The translations under genes were made by a program, and so were the position numbers. A model generated the notes under the pieces. The model saw only the letters and a program-made list of their open reading frames with translations. It was not told where the DNA came from and searched no databases. 64,000 bases of DNA from Agrostemma githago (Eukaryota; Streptophyta; Magnoliopsida; Caryophyllales; Caryophyllaceae), in contig OY288247.1 of NCBI GenBank assembly GCA_958450325.1, positions 15,676,429 through 15,740,428 on the forward strand, written 5' to 3'. Each line of letters starts with the position of its first letter. The first letter of the stretch is position 1. Below are positions 23,311-35,187 of this stretch, piece by piece.

Positions 23311-23964
23311 TTTGATCCCTCGTGGGTGGTTACATTAAGTTAGATTTATCCCTCCCGGGTGGCTGCGTTAAGTTAGATTTATCCCTCTCGGGTGGCTACG
23401 TTAGATTTATCCCTCTCGGGTGGCTACGTTGGATTTATCCCTCTCGGGTGGCTACGTTGGATTTATCCCTCTCGGGTGGCTACGTTGGATTTATCCCTCT
23501 CGGGTGGCTGCGTTGGATTTATCCCTCTCGGGTGGCTGCGTTAGATTTATCCCTCTCGGGTGGCTGCGTTGGATTTATCCCTCTCGGATGGCGACGTTGG
23601 ATTTATCCCTCTCGGGTGGCTGCGTTGGATTTATCCCTCTCGGGTGGCTGCGTTAGATTTATCCCTCTCGGGTGGCTGCGTTGGATTTATCCCTCTCGGG
23701 TGGTGACATTGGATTTATCCCTCTCGGGTGGCCACGTTGGATTTATCCCTCTCGGGTGGCCACGTTGGATTTATCCCTCTCGGGTGGCCACGTTGGATTT
23801 ATCCCTCTCGGGTGGCCGCGTTGGATTTATCCCTCTCGGGTGGCTGCGTTAGATTTATCCCTCTCGGGTGGCTGCGTTAGATTTATCCCTCTCGGGTGGC
23901 TGTGTTAGATTTATTCCTCTCGGGTGGCTGCGTTAGATTTATCCCTCTCGGGTGGCTGCGTTAG
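23311..23964. repeat. Tandem repeat, 28 bp x about 23
   Basis: Unit GATTTATCCCTCTCGGGTGG plus CTGCGTTA/G, very uniform, with the first two units longer. Three units make 84 bases, so a 176-codon open frame results (DLSLSGG..., GFIPLGW...). It is repeat translation, not a gene. It belongs to the element C 3' region. Confidence 0.93.
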
Positions 23965-24567
23965 TTTTAGTGATTGTTTTGTCTTTTCAAATACTAGTGT
24001 TGATGTGTAAGCTTTTTGCATTAGTTCTTAGGCTTGCATTTGCTTAGTGAATTATTCCGGGAATATGCTATAATAATAATCCTCCTGGGATGTGAATTGA
24101 GTGTGCTTAGGGACTTGCTAGGATAACAGATTGCTTCGAGTGCTTTGGGTCCTGTTTTAGACTAACAAATTGCTTCGAGTGCTATGGGATTTTAGATTTG
24201 TTTTGTTCGCCTTATCACGCGGTCAAGCGCGAGCATTCTTATTAGTCGTATTGTAGATTTGTTTATTGCTGGGGGTCGATTTTGACTATAGGAGGTTTTA
24301 AGGCTTGCTTTATGAGTTTGAATTTACTCCTAACTCTCTCGATTGGCATCTAGGACGGTGCGTGCTTGTCCGGTTAGGTTTCCGACGGGGATTGAATGAA
24401 GGTTGGCTCGGGCTAAGAGCACGATGAGTCACTACTCGTCGGGAAATGTGCTGGTGAACTAGCTGCGCCTTGCAGATGTAAGTTCCTTTCTTATAGTTCG
24501 TTTTAGTAGCCCCCAAGGTTTAGGATTATTGAAGTGTCGGTTTTGGTTTCATCGCTTGTTTTGTCCT
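23965..24567. other. Element C 3' region, no gene resolved
   Basis: GTGC/TGCT-rich with two copies of GATTGCTTCGAGTGCT-like text near 24130 and 24168. Could include upstream exons of the antisense coding remnant at 25.9-26.6 kb, but none can be defined. Confidence 0.4.
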
Positions 24568-24572
24568 ATGGT

Positions 24573-25887
24573 TGATGAACACAGTTCATGTGCATATTTA
24601 TTCTCGCTTTATCCTCCGTTTTTACCGATTTCACATGCCTTAAGAATACTTTAGTAGCCTTTTATCCGTAGTTTGTTATGCCGGGTATATGGTTTATGTT
24701 TTGACAGGAAACATAGCAAAAGACGAAGTTAAGAGCTACAAATGAAGAAAACAAGAAGAAAAAGGCATAAAGGCGGACAACGAAGGCCGAACCGGTCGGT
24801 ATGATGACGAACCGGTCGGTTTGAATTTGTACCGAGCGGTTTGATGACGAACCGGACGGTTTGAATTTGTACCGAGCGGTTTGATTTCAAACCGGTCGGT
24901 TTGAGTTTGTACCGCTCGGTTTGTTTGTGAACCGAGCGGTTCGCGATGCGTTAGCTGATCTTTCCTAATTTCCGAAGAATTTTTATTTCATCCTAATTAG
25001 AATCCTACGGGATTATTTTAGACTATATTCTATTTCCTAATTAAATTGGTTGTAATAAGTATAAATACCTGTTTGAGGGCTAGGTTTAAGGACAACTTTT
25101 ATTCATTCGAAAACTCTAGTTTTAGTTTTATTATTAGCATCGGAATTCTGCAAGCTTGTAGCGGTACTTTTTAGCTTTTTATTATTACTCAATCTTTCAG
25201 TTCTTCATAATCGGTATTTTTTTTCCTCTTCTCTTATTTACATATTATTCTCAATTATGCTCAATTATTTTGTCGTTTCATCCATTACCATGAGTAGCTA
25301 ATTTATTCTTCTAGGGTTGAAGGGGATCTATGTTAATTAAATTGGGGATGTTAGTTTAATTACTTATTTGATTAATCGTTCATATGTTATTGCCTTACTA
25401 CTTGTTTTGTATTATCGTTTGATTAGTTTGAGACGTTGAACTAGTTGAATGTTTAGGAACCCGAACCTAAGATCGAAAGCCTGGTAAGGGTAGACTTACA
25501 AGTAAGTGGGTAGGATAATCTGGTAAGTTGCGAGAGCCCGTCAGAATCTATCCTAAGGTTGACATAAGATCCGAGAGGCCGTGTCTTTGACCTAAATAAC
25601 TTTGATTGATTGATTGAATGATTAATTAACTTTACCCAATTTAATTGCATAGTGAACCGTAAGACCCTAGATCTCTTTTAATATTGTTAGAACCCTTTAT
25701 TTACATTACTGCAATAGTTTAGAAAACAAATCAAAACAAATCGGAATTTAAATAGTTTAGAATCAATTATAGATAATTTGCAATATTCATCCATCTCTCT
25801 GTGGTTCGACCCTTACTTGCTGCTAGCTATTTGTTAGTTGTTAGTTAGGTTTATTTTGATTAAGGTGATACGACTTTAGCCTTATCA
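24573..25887 (+). mobile_element. Solo LTR, Athila-like, with perfect 5-bp TSD
   Basis: Starts TGATGAACACAG and ends TTAGCCTTATCA, 1315 bp, flanked by ATGGT at 24568-24572 and 25888-25892. It has a 20-bp periodic array at 24791-24940 and a TATA box (GTATAAATACC, about 25058). Its 3' part contains CTGTGGTTCGACCC and TTGCGAGAGCCC, words shared with the Athila-like LTRs at 40-49 kb. No internal region remains. Confidence 0.9.
24791..24940. repeat. Exact 20-bp periodic array of ACCGRNCGGT, 8 units
   Basis: Decamers at 24791, 24811, 24831, 24851, 24871, 24891, 24911 and 24931: ACCGGTCGGT, ACCGAGCGGT, ACCGGACGGT or ACCGCTCGGT. Spacing is exactly 20 bp throughout while the spacer sequence varies. 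It lies about 115 bp upstream of the LTR TATA box. Confidence 0.92.
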
Positions 25888-25929
25888 ATGGTCTAGTGTT
25901 TGCTTTCATTTTGAACGGTTTGCTTTTAT

Positions 25930-26644
25930 TTTAGCTAGTTGATTCGGCTGATGCTGTTCAGCCCCCAGACTTCCCCTTGACACTGCTCGGGGTCGATGTG
26001 GCTGGGGTAGCCTTACAGAGCCTCTTACCCCGTGTTCTGCTGAGGAGACGGAGGCTGGGATGGAGTGGCGTGACCGGGTATACCGGGTAAGTTTCGGTTT
26101 CTGTTTTGGATTCTAAGGGTTAGGTTTTGTCTGGCTAACTTGCGTGGTTTCACCTTCCAGGTTTCATTGGCTTGCCATCAGCGGTTGTGACAGGCTGCCA
26201 ACTACTTCAGGGTCTATGCCTCGAGGGTCTCCTGTGATACTTCGGGACCTCGATCGGTAAGTGCGTGTACCTAGGGTTGGCTCTTAGATTGTTTGTGTGT
26301 GTTCCTCAAGTGCGAGTTATGTTTGCAGGACATTCTCGATATGTTGGGACAGCTGGAGACTCGGGTGACCGAGCTTGAGGCGGAAGCGGCTGAGGCGCGA
26401 CAGCTCCCGCAATCTGGTTGAGAGGGAGAGAGAGGCTGAGGCTACATGTCGTGCTACGGGTGCTAGTGAGGAGGTTGGAGAAGTTCCCGAGACAGTTACC
26501 CTAGATATGTTGTCGGGAATGGACGGTAGTGGGTCTCCTCTCCTGGATTTAGAGGATCTAGGTTTGGATGACAACATTGGTGGGCTTGTGATAGCCATAG
26601 GCGCAGCTTCTAGGGGTCCTCCCTGGTTTGTGAACTCGATTTAA
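25930..26644 (+). pseudogene. Spliced-looking coding remnant antisense to element C
   Basis: Plus-strand text shows exon-like blocks with GT-AG borders. A block to about 26089 (…TGACCGGGTATACCGG) has donor GTAAGT. A block at about 26161-26259 starts after TTCCAG and can read FHWLAISGCDRL…, with donor GTAAGT. A block from about 26330 follows TTTGCAG and reads DILDMLGQLETRVTELEAEA, a coiled coil. After one frameshift near 26400 it continues as NLVEREREAEATCRATGASE and ends at 26644. Tat-lineage elements are known to carry additional antisense ORFs in the 3' region, which fits. Phases do not join cleanly, so it is degraded, and the exon model is inferred. Function unknown. Confidence 0.4.
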
Positions 26645-26836
26645 CTTTTTAGTATTTGAGGTGTTTTAGTTTAGTCTTTGCGTTTTTATTTTGTGAAATG
26701 TTTCCCTAAATTGACAAGCAATCACTTCATTGTGAAACTCGATTTAACTTTTTAGTATTTGAGTTGTTTTAGTTTAGTCTTTGCGTTTTTGTTTTGTGAA
26801 ATGCTTACCTAAATTGACAAGTAATCACTTCATTGT
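26631..26836. repeat. Tandem duplication, about 103 bp x 2
   Basis: AACTCGATTTAACTTTTTAG starts at 26633 and again at 26736; the units differ at only a few bases. It overlaps the end of the antisense coding remnant. Confidence 0.85.
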
Positions 26837-29409
26837 TATTTTATTCGTGATTTCATCGTAGTTTAGGAAGTTTTAAAATACATTGGGGTTGCATGAGAGT
26901 ATGAAAGCGGTTTTTTGGATTTTTGAAATGCGTTAGTTTGGGCCGGGAGTTGGATCAGATAGTACGTCGATTAAAACATTTTGACTCGAGACTAATGTAA
27001 GAGGTCAACGTGCTATGACCGAGTGCACTATAATGCAAATGTAGTTGTTTCGACATTCATAATGAGGCCGAAGCCGAAATCTAGGCTACCTTTGAAAAAA
27101 AGTTAGACCACTTTTTTGTATATTCAAGACAATGCCGTATTGGGCTTAAAGACGCGACTTGACAACAACCGTTAAAGGCTATGGCATGCTTAGGTGGGGT
27201 AGCTTATCCCCCTAAAGAAAAAAATGAAAAGACATCTAAGTCTGGTGGATCCGATGGTCGAAATGTACCGTCCGTGTGGACCTGACACTCTTGCATGGGC
27301 ATTTCAGCTGTTGGAAAGGGATTTAGCGACTTCAGGAGGTCGTCCCTGACGTCCGTGGTTGTCGGATGTGAGTGAAAGGTTAAGGATCGTGGAGATGACC
27401 ATATTACAGAATAAGGAAACTATGTGGGCTAATGTCGCTAAGCGCCTGACCGAAGACGGCGTTACCGATCCTAGTGTTTGTCAGTTCATCTACATGGGCC
27501 AAGACCGACAAGACCCATATTGAAAATGTGAGTGAGGAGGGGAAGTGAGATTGGCTGGGCTCGCTTTTGGCTAGGGAGGTGGAAGCTTGCGTTAGGAGGG
27601 TCAATGGTGAGAGACTCAAGCAAGCACACCCGAATGGCGAGGGAAAGGAAAAGTTGGACCGGTAGAGCCCAGCCGTTTAGTACTATGTTGTATTAATTGA
27701 TATTATGTGGCATATTGGTACTAGTTTTTTGTATGGTTTTGCTTGACACGTCGTCATTTTTCGGTGTAGCCGAATTTCGGATGCTCGATGTAAAGGGCCT
27801 CGACAAAGGCTTGATTTAACTAATTTTTTTATTAATGAGAAGCACATTTTTTTTTGTGGTGGCTCGCAACTCGATTCTTCATTTTGCCCGGAGCGCTCCT
27901 TCGGGTTTTCACTCCTTCCTCGGCTCACCTTTTTTGCTCTTTTTTTTCTTTTTTTTTTCTTTTTTTTTTGGTTTTTTTTACGACGGCTCGCAACTCGTTT
28001 CTTCATTTTGCCCGGAGCGCCCTTTCGGGATTTTACTCAGTCCTTGGCTCGTCGTTTGTGCTTCGTCATTGGAATCACTCGTTAACCGGAGCGTGGAAAA
28101 AGGTTTCGTTTGCATGTGAATCGAGTCATCAATTTTGTTATTTGGTTGGTTGTACCCGAAGAAGGGTTGCCTACGTATCCGTGTTTAGACGGAATCAAAC
28201 CATGTTCGTAGTTCTTTTGATGTGAGTGATTTTGCTTTAGACTCGTTATGCCAATTATCGATGTGAGATGTTTAGAGTGTATTCACCCTAGTTAAAGAAC
28301 TAAGGTGGAGTGATTGGGTGTGACCTCTTAAAAGTGACAATTACCGAGATACCGTGTTCGGGTCAGGGTGACTGGCTTGGATGGTTTTGGAATGTGGAGC
28401 TAGGTAGTAAGTGGTTTCGATAGATCAAAATCTGGAGCTTTGATTTTTGTGGAGTTAGGGCCATGGGCTAAGGTTTCGTAATGTGGTAGGAAAGGGGAAG
28501 CGGAGTAAAAAAATGACTCAGACTTCAATCGGGTGGGATGTAAATTACGTGGGATCTGATTTCCATGTCTGGCCCTAACGGTTGGGGTTATCCTATTGAG
28601 CTTGAATCCTCAAAATTCCGAACTGTCTCCTAACAAGTGTCTCGGGAAGGTCTTAGTGGTTGTAATGCAGGGAGGCTAGTATTTGGGTGCTAGTTGACTG
28701 GTATGTTCATTTTTCCTTTTTCTTTCCCTGTTTTTTCTTTTTTTTGTTTGGACTTTGCACTTAAAGTCGAGTTGAATGATTGGGGGTTTCATTTTGACCG
28801 TCGAGTTTGGTCTTGATTACTGAATTGGGTCGGTTTAGCTTGGCCTTGTTTTCACTTTTTCCTTTGGCTCCTTCTGGCCATTTCAGACTCTTTTTTTTGT
28901 CAGACTAGCACCTATGGCGGGGATTGGTCGGTCTTTTATTCGAGGGATGTTTATTATGGGAAATGGGTTTGCCTTCCGTCTTCGATTGCAAGCTAAGAGA
29001 CTATCTAGATTTGTCATAGGATTCAGTAATGCTCGTTCTAATGGATAGTTTATGGCTTTCTATTCCAGACATGGAATAGGTAAAAGAAAAGAACACGAGA
29101 TCTCAGTTCTTGTACTTCCTCGCTGTTTCGAGGTATGTTTGATTGTTATCGATAAACGGCATTGTATCGAGCCGTAAGCGAGAAATATATGTTTTAAATC
29201 GAGCGATTGTCGAGGCGCATTATAAAGGAAGAAATGTTTATTTCTTTTTATTGATAGTAATAAGCGGGCTATGCGCCCGAGGTATTATTTTCGGGGAGGT
29301 GGAGGACAGATCCCCTCGCACCTCTTGACTCGAAGTAAAAACAAAAGACATTTGTTATACTATTAGGCCTAGGCCCTAAGACGAACTAGACTTTGACTCG
29401 GACACAGAT
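26837..29409. other. Element C 3' region, non-coding
   Basis: No domain-bearing frame. A diverged duplication (GGCTCGCAACTCG, then TTCTTCATTTTGCCCGGAGC) occurs at about 27859 and 27982 around a T-rich stretch. A GGTTGTACCC…GGGTTGCCTACGTATCC block at 28147-28182 is the complement of a block in the same relative place downstream of pol in element A1 (56810-56840), so the pol gene has been lost between here and gag. Confidence 0.5.
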
Positions 29410-30848
29410 TCACTTGTCTTGGACGGGTTCCCGCGGGTAGTCAGGGTTTCCCTCGATATTCAGAACATTCTCCTCTATAAGGTCGAGGTGGGAACAATCG
29501 ATGGTGTCGTCAAAGATGGCATGGACACTAAAGGGTTTGTGGTATTTTTTGGTTTCTCGGGTGGAGGGAGAGGAATCGTCCCATTTTCTATCATATCTTG
29601 TATGGTATGCTTGAGCCGAAAACAAGATTCAGTATCATGGCCATTACCACGATGGAAATGGCAATATTCATTAGCATCCCATGCTCTTTTCCTCTTGTTT
29701 GCGGGTGGGTGTGTTGTAGGACCTATTGGCTCGAGCTTTCTTTGCTCACTTAGCCTTTTTAAGGCTTCAGCGTATGTGATGCCTAACTTGGAAAATATCC
29801 TAGGGGTGGACTTCGTCTTCCCTCCAGTGGTTGGTTCAAGAAGGTGTTCCTCGGCTTTGTTATTTCCGGATGTTCCATAAGGTCGGGTTCCCGTGGAAGT
29901 GGTTGGTCCCTAATAGCCTTTCCCCATTATCTTGGAGAATACTCCCTTTTTCATATCGTCCTCTAGACGTATTCCCAAGGTGGATAGTTCCTTGAAGGTA
30001 TGGATGTTTTGGTACCTAAGGTGAGAGGCGTAAGGAGGTCTAAGGTTATCGACAAATTTCTCTACTAAGGTGGCCTCGTCAGGGCGGTTCACTAATTGGG
30101 TGCTGACCTTTCTCCACCTAGTCAGAAATTCGGAGAATCCTCCCTTCTCGTTTTGGGAAAGGACTTCGAGGCTTCTAATGGTGACTTGCGTTTCGGAATT
30201 ATCCGCATATTGTTTTGCGAATTCTATGGAAATATCGTCCCAGGTGGATATCTTTTTTGGGATCAAGCGAATAAAACCAATATCGGGGTGTGTCCCCTAA
30301 AGAGGATGAGAATATCCTAGCGAAAAGGCTGGGCTTGACCCCCTTAATGGCCATGTAATCCTTAAAGGCCCGGATGTGGTTGAGGGGGTCCTCCGTTCCT
30401 TTGAATTTCGGTATGTCGGCTAAGGAAAAGTTTTCTGGTAGCTGATCGTTCACCATTTCAAACTCCCTATGGTTTTCGAGGTGCACATCGTTGCCTTGGT
30501 TTAGGCACATTTGACTTTCGAAGAAATCTATGTGATTCATAGCGGATTGGAGGGTGTCATCTTGAGGCAGGGCAACAGGATCACTAGGGATGATGCTGAC
30601 GGGTGCCCCGCCTAGCGGGGTGGAATTTAAAAGGACCTCGCTAAGGACCCGGTTGTGGTGTTCATTTGAGGCCCTATCTTCCAAATGGCCTAGGCGAGAG
30701 TCTATGCTGTTTACGGATGCGTTCACCGTGATAATGGTGGCTTGTAAATCCCAATCAGGTTAGTTAGGGTTTCTACGGTGTTATCCCCAGATTGTTCGGT
30801 GTTGTTCCGATTATGGTTACTTGCGTCTGTGCTTGAATCTTCTGACAT
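29410..30848 (-). pseudogene. gag: Tat/Ogre-type gag, frameshifted
   Basis: Capsid-like protein that packages element RNA. The likely start is ATG at 30848-30846 (MSEDSSTDAS). A frame change near 30760 leads to DLQATIITVNASVNSIDSR. The capsid core follows: LPENFSLADIPKFKGTEDPL, then HIRAFKDYMAIKGVKPSLF. A second shift in the A-run at about 30252-30258 leads to STWDDISIEFAKQYADN and FSEFLTRWRKVSTQLVNRP. A TAG follows GKGY at 29910. Beyond it the frame reads a zinc-knuckle-like YCHFHRGNGHDTESC near 29660. Closely related to the gag at 50234. At least three lesions make it non-functional. Confidence 0.8.
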
Positions 30849-32436
30849 GACTGATGAAAGGGGTGGTATTAATGAGAATGGATCTACCAGACGGCTTAAA
30901 GACTCGTGGAATGCCCGTAATTGAGCGACACGGAAATAAGACCCTTGACTTGCGTGTGTTTGCAGTCATTTGGCTTAGTGACTCAGGTGCTTTAGACTCT
31001 TGGTGTATTCGGCAAAACGCCTAACGAATTTAGGTCTCTATATTGAGACGATTTGACACAACCTCGGAGGTGAGATTTAAGGAGGACTTCTCAGGACGAG
31101 ACGATCCAAAATGTAAAACCTTGATTAGAGGCGACCCTAGTAACTAACACAGACAGTTAATCACGCGGTTGTACGACGTAAGAAGTTGATCGCGATCCCG
31201 GCTCAGGATCAAAGAATTTTGGTATAGGCTTTTGAAAATGACTAATACTCGCGAGGAGAGTTTTGACTTTTTTGAAAAAAGTGATTTTGTAAAATTAAGG
31301 TGACGATGGTATGGTGACATCGTTTGCGATGTAAAAAATGCGTTGCTATGCGCGTGCGTCGGGCATCCGGCGATAGCAAAAGTGCGAAGGTTTTTTTTTG
31401 AAAAGAGCATGGTTCTTGGGAAACCAGTTTTAAAAATGATAATGTGATGCTTTTATCGAAACTACTATTAATTAGCTAGCTCGATATTTGCGGTGTACGT
31501 GGTCCAACGATGGTGCTCTAAGGGTGTAACTAAATTCTTATTAAAGAACTTTAGGTGATAAATCGCATTTTTTAGAAAACTTTTGAAACGAGTGACTCAT
31601 GTTTATCGGTTGCCTTAATTAGCATTTGGCGGTGGGAAGAACGTGTTGTGAAAAGTGTTTCGAGAATGTAGCCGTTTTGGACTTCTTGACTTCATTAATT
31701 GACGCTTCGGTTGTATTAACGGTATTTGTGTAAAAACATTTTTTTTGAAAATAAAAATGTAACCGTTTGGTGTACCTTGATCTCATTGACCGGGAGTCTC
31801 GGTATTTGTCGTTTGACGGGTTTTACTCTAGCCACGTGATGGCGTTTGAAAATATATTTTGTTTGGAAATGTCGAGTGTAAAATTTGCCATGACGACGAC
31901 ATCTGAAAATGTTTTTTTAGAAAATCATTGTTTCCCCGGAGTATCGGTGTTCAAGAAATCGTTTTGGAAAGATGAGATATTTTTCGAAAACGGAATTGGG
32001 TGCGGTTGAATATGTTGGCGTGGTTGAATCCGGATTTTAGTATTTTATTTGGGTTGGATTGTTCAAACACGCTACACATAACTAGGAATGCGTACACTCA
32101 TGCAGGATGCAGACTCGGGTAGGTTAAGGTAGGCTACCACCCACGGATAGTCTTTACTTAGGTATTGACAATAGTCTAGGGAGACGAGTGTCATATCGTC
32201 CGTTCGGAACTATCCGCTTATTTTTCCCGCGGGATACGCGTTAGGCGGCCGGAGCGTCAACCGAGGATCTCTCCGCGTGTCCCGAAAGATCTTACCGCGA
32301 AGAGGTCGATTGGTCCTGATATTGGTTAGGGTAGGATTTTTAGGGCCGAAACCTGTAGTGACCACAACTAGGAACTAAGACATGAGCTTCACCGACCTCG
32401 TTCAAGTTACACCACCACTGGAAACTTGTTTCCAAA
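30849..32436 (-). other. Element C leader (between PBS and gag)
   Basis: Untranslated leader of about 1.6 kb, normal in length for Tat-type elements. No frame with a recognisable domain on either strand. Confidence 0.5.
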
Positions 32437-32454
32437 TCCCCAGTGGAGTCGCCA
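32437..32454 (-). promoter_or_regulatory. Primer-binding site of element C
   Basis: Minus-strand TGGCGACTCCACTGGGGA, three bases after the LTR end TCCACA. This is the PBS type described for Ogre/Tat elements (tRNA-Arg). It initiates minus-strand DNA synthesis. Confidence 0.85.
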
Positions 32455-32457
32455 AAC

Positions 32458-34613
32458 TGTGGACATCCGTCCGAACCGCCCGGTGCCCCGCGCGTACCCA
32501 CGCGGGACCGACCCGGTTTTCAACGTGTGGCGGCGGCCACCCACGCGGTCCCCTCCCTGCCGGGGGCCGGTCCGATCTCGTTTACGGGGCGAAGTGTCGG
32601 ACCTCGATTTGGATGATGATCCGGACTTGTACTAGACGGGTGCAGGTACCCGTGTTTCCGCTTGGGAATCGATCGAGACGTGGTTGTAAATGTTTAATGG
32701 CCGATTCATTTGGTAAGGCGACCTTTTTAGTGAACTGAATTCGTTGCCGATTTGTGGAGTCACCATCGAGTCAATTATGGGGACTCGGAAACCGTTCAAG
32801 TCAACTTTGATCCCTTACCGGCTCAAAGTTGAGTGGCACGGTACCTAAAGATAAAGACTTGTACCCTTAAGCATTCCATGCCTGGAATGAATCTCATTGC
32901 CAATGGTTTCGGACATCCGGAAACCGTCGATTCTGAGTAAGGGGTGAGGGTACGTATTGAGAAACCAACATCCGATAGATGTCAACACCCAATCCCGGCC
33001 GCACTATAGCGGCCTCTACAAATCCATCGGTGGGCTGATATCGTAGTTCTTTTGTTGTGGCGAAAGTACTGTAACATCCGTTGTTTTAACCCTATATTTA
33101 GCTACGTCGGTTGTTTTAAGGACAGGTAAGTTTTATCGTCGAAGTAGTTGTGTTTACATTCTTTGCATGCGATTTCACGTGACAAGCAGGCCATGAAAAG
33201 ATGCACGTTGGAGAGTAGAGAGTACTATTTATTATACGTATTAGCAAATCAGGTTTAACGCGATAATACGGATATTAGTCGTTCTCGTAATATACCTTAC
33301 ATGGTATTCTGCTTAAGATGCGTCGGTTCGGCATTAATAGAGATGCATCGAACTTAATAAGGTGAGCACCCGGACTAATACGGAACCTGACTATCACTTT
33401 GTTCATTTTTAAGTTTTTTTACGTTTTGAATTCCGTGTTAGGTGATTTAGCATGCGATTATAAGGTCATAAAAGCAATAAATCATACGAAAAACTATAAA
33501 TGCGAATGTAAGTAAATCATATAATGAGAAGTTGCACTCTCGGAGTATACACTAAACGAGACTCGATGCATAGATAGTTGAGAACGGATCTCGGAATTAC
33601 TCGGGTCTATTTAGTGTGTTTTAGTGTTTGCGGTTGAAGTTGGGACGTTACGTATTTTAGTAGATGCTTGTGGGCCTAACGCCCACATCTAGTGTTGTCG
33701 TAGTGCATAATAATAGAAAGTACAAATATGGATTTTTGTTTAGATGGCAACCTAGTGACGACTCGATCAACAGGCGGATCCACCTAGCTTGACCAGTGAC
33801 TCCGGCAGAACTCCGTTACCGTTTGACCTTCCCGCAGCTACTCCGGTAGAGCTTCGTTGCTAAGGACTAGTTCTGCGGCTAATCCGGCAGAACTTCGTTA
33901 CTAGTTTTTGAGCTAGTCGATCACAAGCACCTCGGTATCGAGTGGGGTACTCGAAGGTGAGGAGTAGTGTCGATGTCACTTTTTTTATCGGAACTACGAT
34001 CGAGTGGATCGTTTGCCTCGGGTGTCGGAGTGCGAGCCCTTAGCGAGAGTTTAGAGGGGGAAGAGAAGAATGAATTTGTGTGTCGAATGAATGAGGCGGA
34101 GAGGGGTATTTATAGGTATTTTTGGCCCTCGTCGCCCATATGGACGCCTGAGCTGGGGCGCCTGGGCTAAGGCGTGGTGAGACCTAGGCGCGTAGGGTGG
34201 GGCAGTTGGGATTTTGAGGATACGGTTTTGATACTTTCAAAAACCGTGAGGCGGGTGTATAATATGTTTCTTGGGTGTTAAGGCTTCCCACGGCTTGACC
34301 TAGCGCCGTGGGTTTAGCGGGCCTCGTGTGTTCATCCCGAGGTTCGCTTGACACGGTGTTGACTCGGTTCGAGTTTCGGGGCCGACTCAGGGTCCCGGTG
34401 TCGGAATTAACTCTAATTAGTGTTTATGTGACCGTAACGACACGACTAAGGCTGCCATCATGTTAGTTTTTAATTTTTCCGAGTAATTATTTAATCCGTT
34501 CTATAGGAAAACTACCTACAACATCGCGAACCCGTGTCGCGTTGCAGTCCTATCGTCATCGGGTGTTTGTTGGGAACTTCCGCAGCCACCAGGTCCAAAT
34601 GTGGGTGTCTACA
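32458..34613 (-). mobile_element. Element C 5' LTR, complete (family 2)
   Basis: 2156 bp, TGTAGACACCC at 34613 to GGATGTCCACA at 32458 on the minus strand. It shares its tip and its 3' third (GGTGAGGGTACGTATTGAG, GCGGCCTCTAC) with family 1 LTRs but not the middle. It contains a minus-strand TATA (about 34109-34116) and the triple CTCCGGCAGARCTYCGTT word at 33800-33900. Confidence 0.87.
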
Positions 34614-35187
34614 AATTCTTATCTTAGTAGCAAGGGAATACGAAAACACACTTTAATTATGTGCATACAGTGACTCCATTAGCCTCTGTGAATTGGGCAA
34701 CAGTTCATAGTAGCGAATATAATCCTTATCACTAAATACGAATATGACAGAAATATAATTGTTATTTTTACGGTTCATCATCGTTCAGTTTTTTTTATTT
34801 TGATGCTTGAACTATCTAAGATGCTTATTTACTTTATTATTATTATTATATTAATTATTTAGTTAAATGCTGTTTGTAACGGTCTAATACAAATATGTGA
34901 CAAATGTCTTAATTATTGATTTAATGTCTTAATGAGCATGAAATTCTAATGTTTTTTGAAAACTATATTATAATGCATTATTATATTCATTATCTAATTA
35001 AATACAATTTAATGTCTTAAAGAGCATACAATTGAAATGTTTTTTGAAAGGTAGTCTAATACATATATGCAACAAATGTCTTAATTATTGATTTAATGTC
35101 TTAATGAGCATAAAATTCCAACGTTTTTTGAAAGACATATTATAATGCATTATTATGTTCATTATCAAATTAAATACCATTTAATCT
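34614..35187. repeat. AT-rich flank with diverged 173-bp duplication
   Basis: AAATGTCTTAATTATTGATT begins near 34900 and again near 35073, each followed by TTAATGAGCAT and TTATAATGCATTATTAT. A third piece resumes after the transposon at 36229, showing the array was split by that insertion. Confidence 0.7.

Larger units (their letters stand above)
17235..34613 (-). mobile_element. Element C: Tat/Ogre-like LTR retrotransposon lacking pol, minus strand
   Basis: Parts in element order (right to left): full 5' LTR 34613-32458, PBS 32454-32437, leader to about 30849, gag 30848-29410, a long 3' region 29409-18425, polypurine tract about 18424-18413, and a truncated 3' LTR 18412-17235. Protease, RT, RNase H and integrase are absent, so it depends on a helper or is dead. 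The 3' region holds three tandem-repeat arrays and two later solo-LTR insertions (19539-23174, 24573-25887). The two LTRs are closely similar by eye with a few short indels. The 3' LTR lacks its last 1 kb, so no target duplication can be checked. Confidence 0.8.

Noticed and set aside
23322..23908. 176-codon ORF as a gene
   Set aside because: It is the 28-bp repeat read in frame every three units, with near-identical codons; not a protein family.
23311..23964. CRISPR-like array
   Set aside because: The 28-bp units follow each other with no unique spacers, and the sequence is plant nuclear DNA. It is a minisatellite.
27683..28006. Lys/Arg-rich minus-strand ORF (107 residues)
   Set aside because: The basic run comes from a T-rich tract on the plus strand inside a diverged duplication; no conserved motif.
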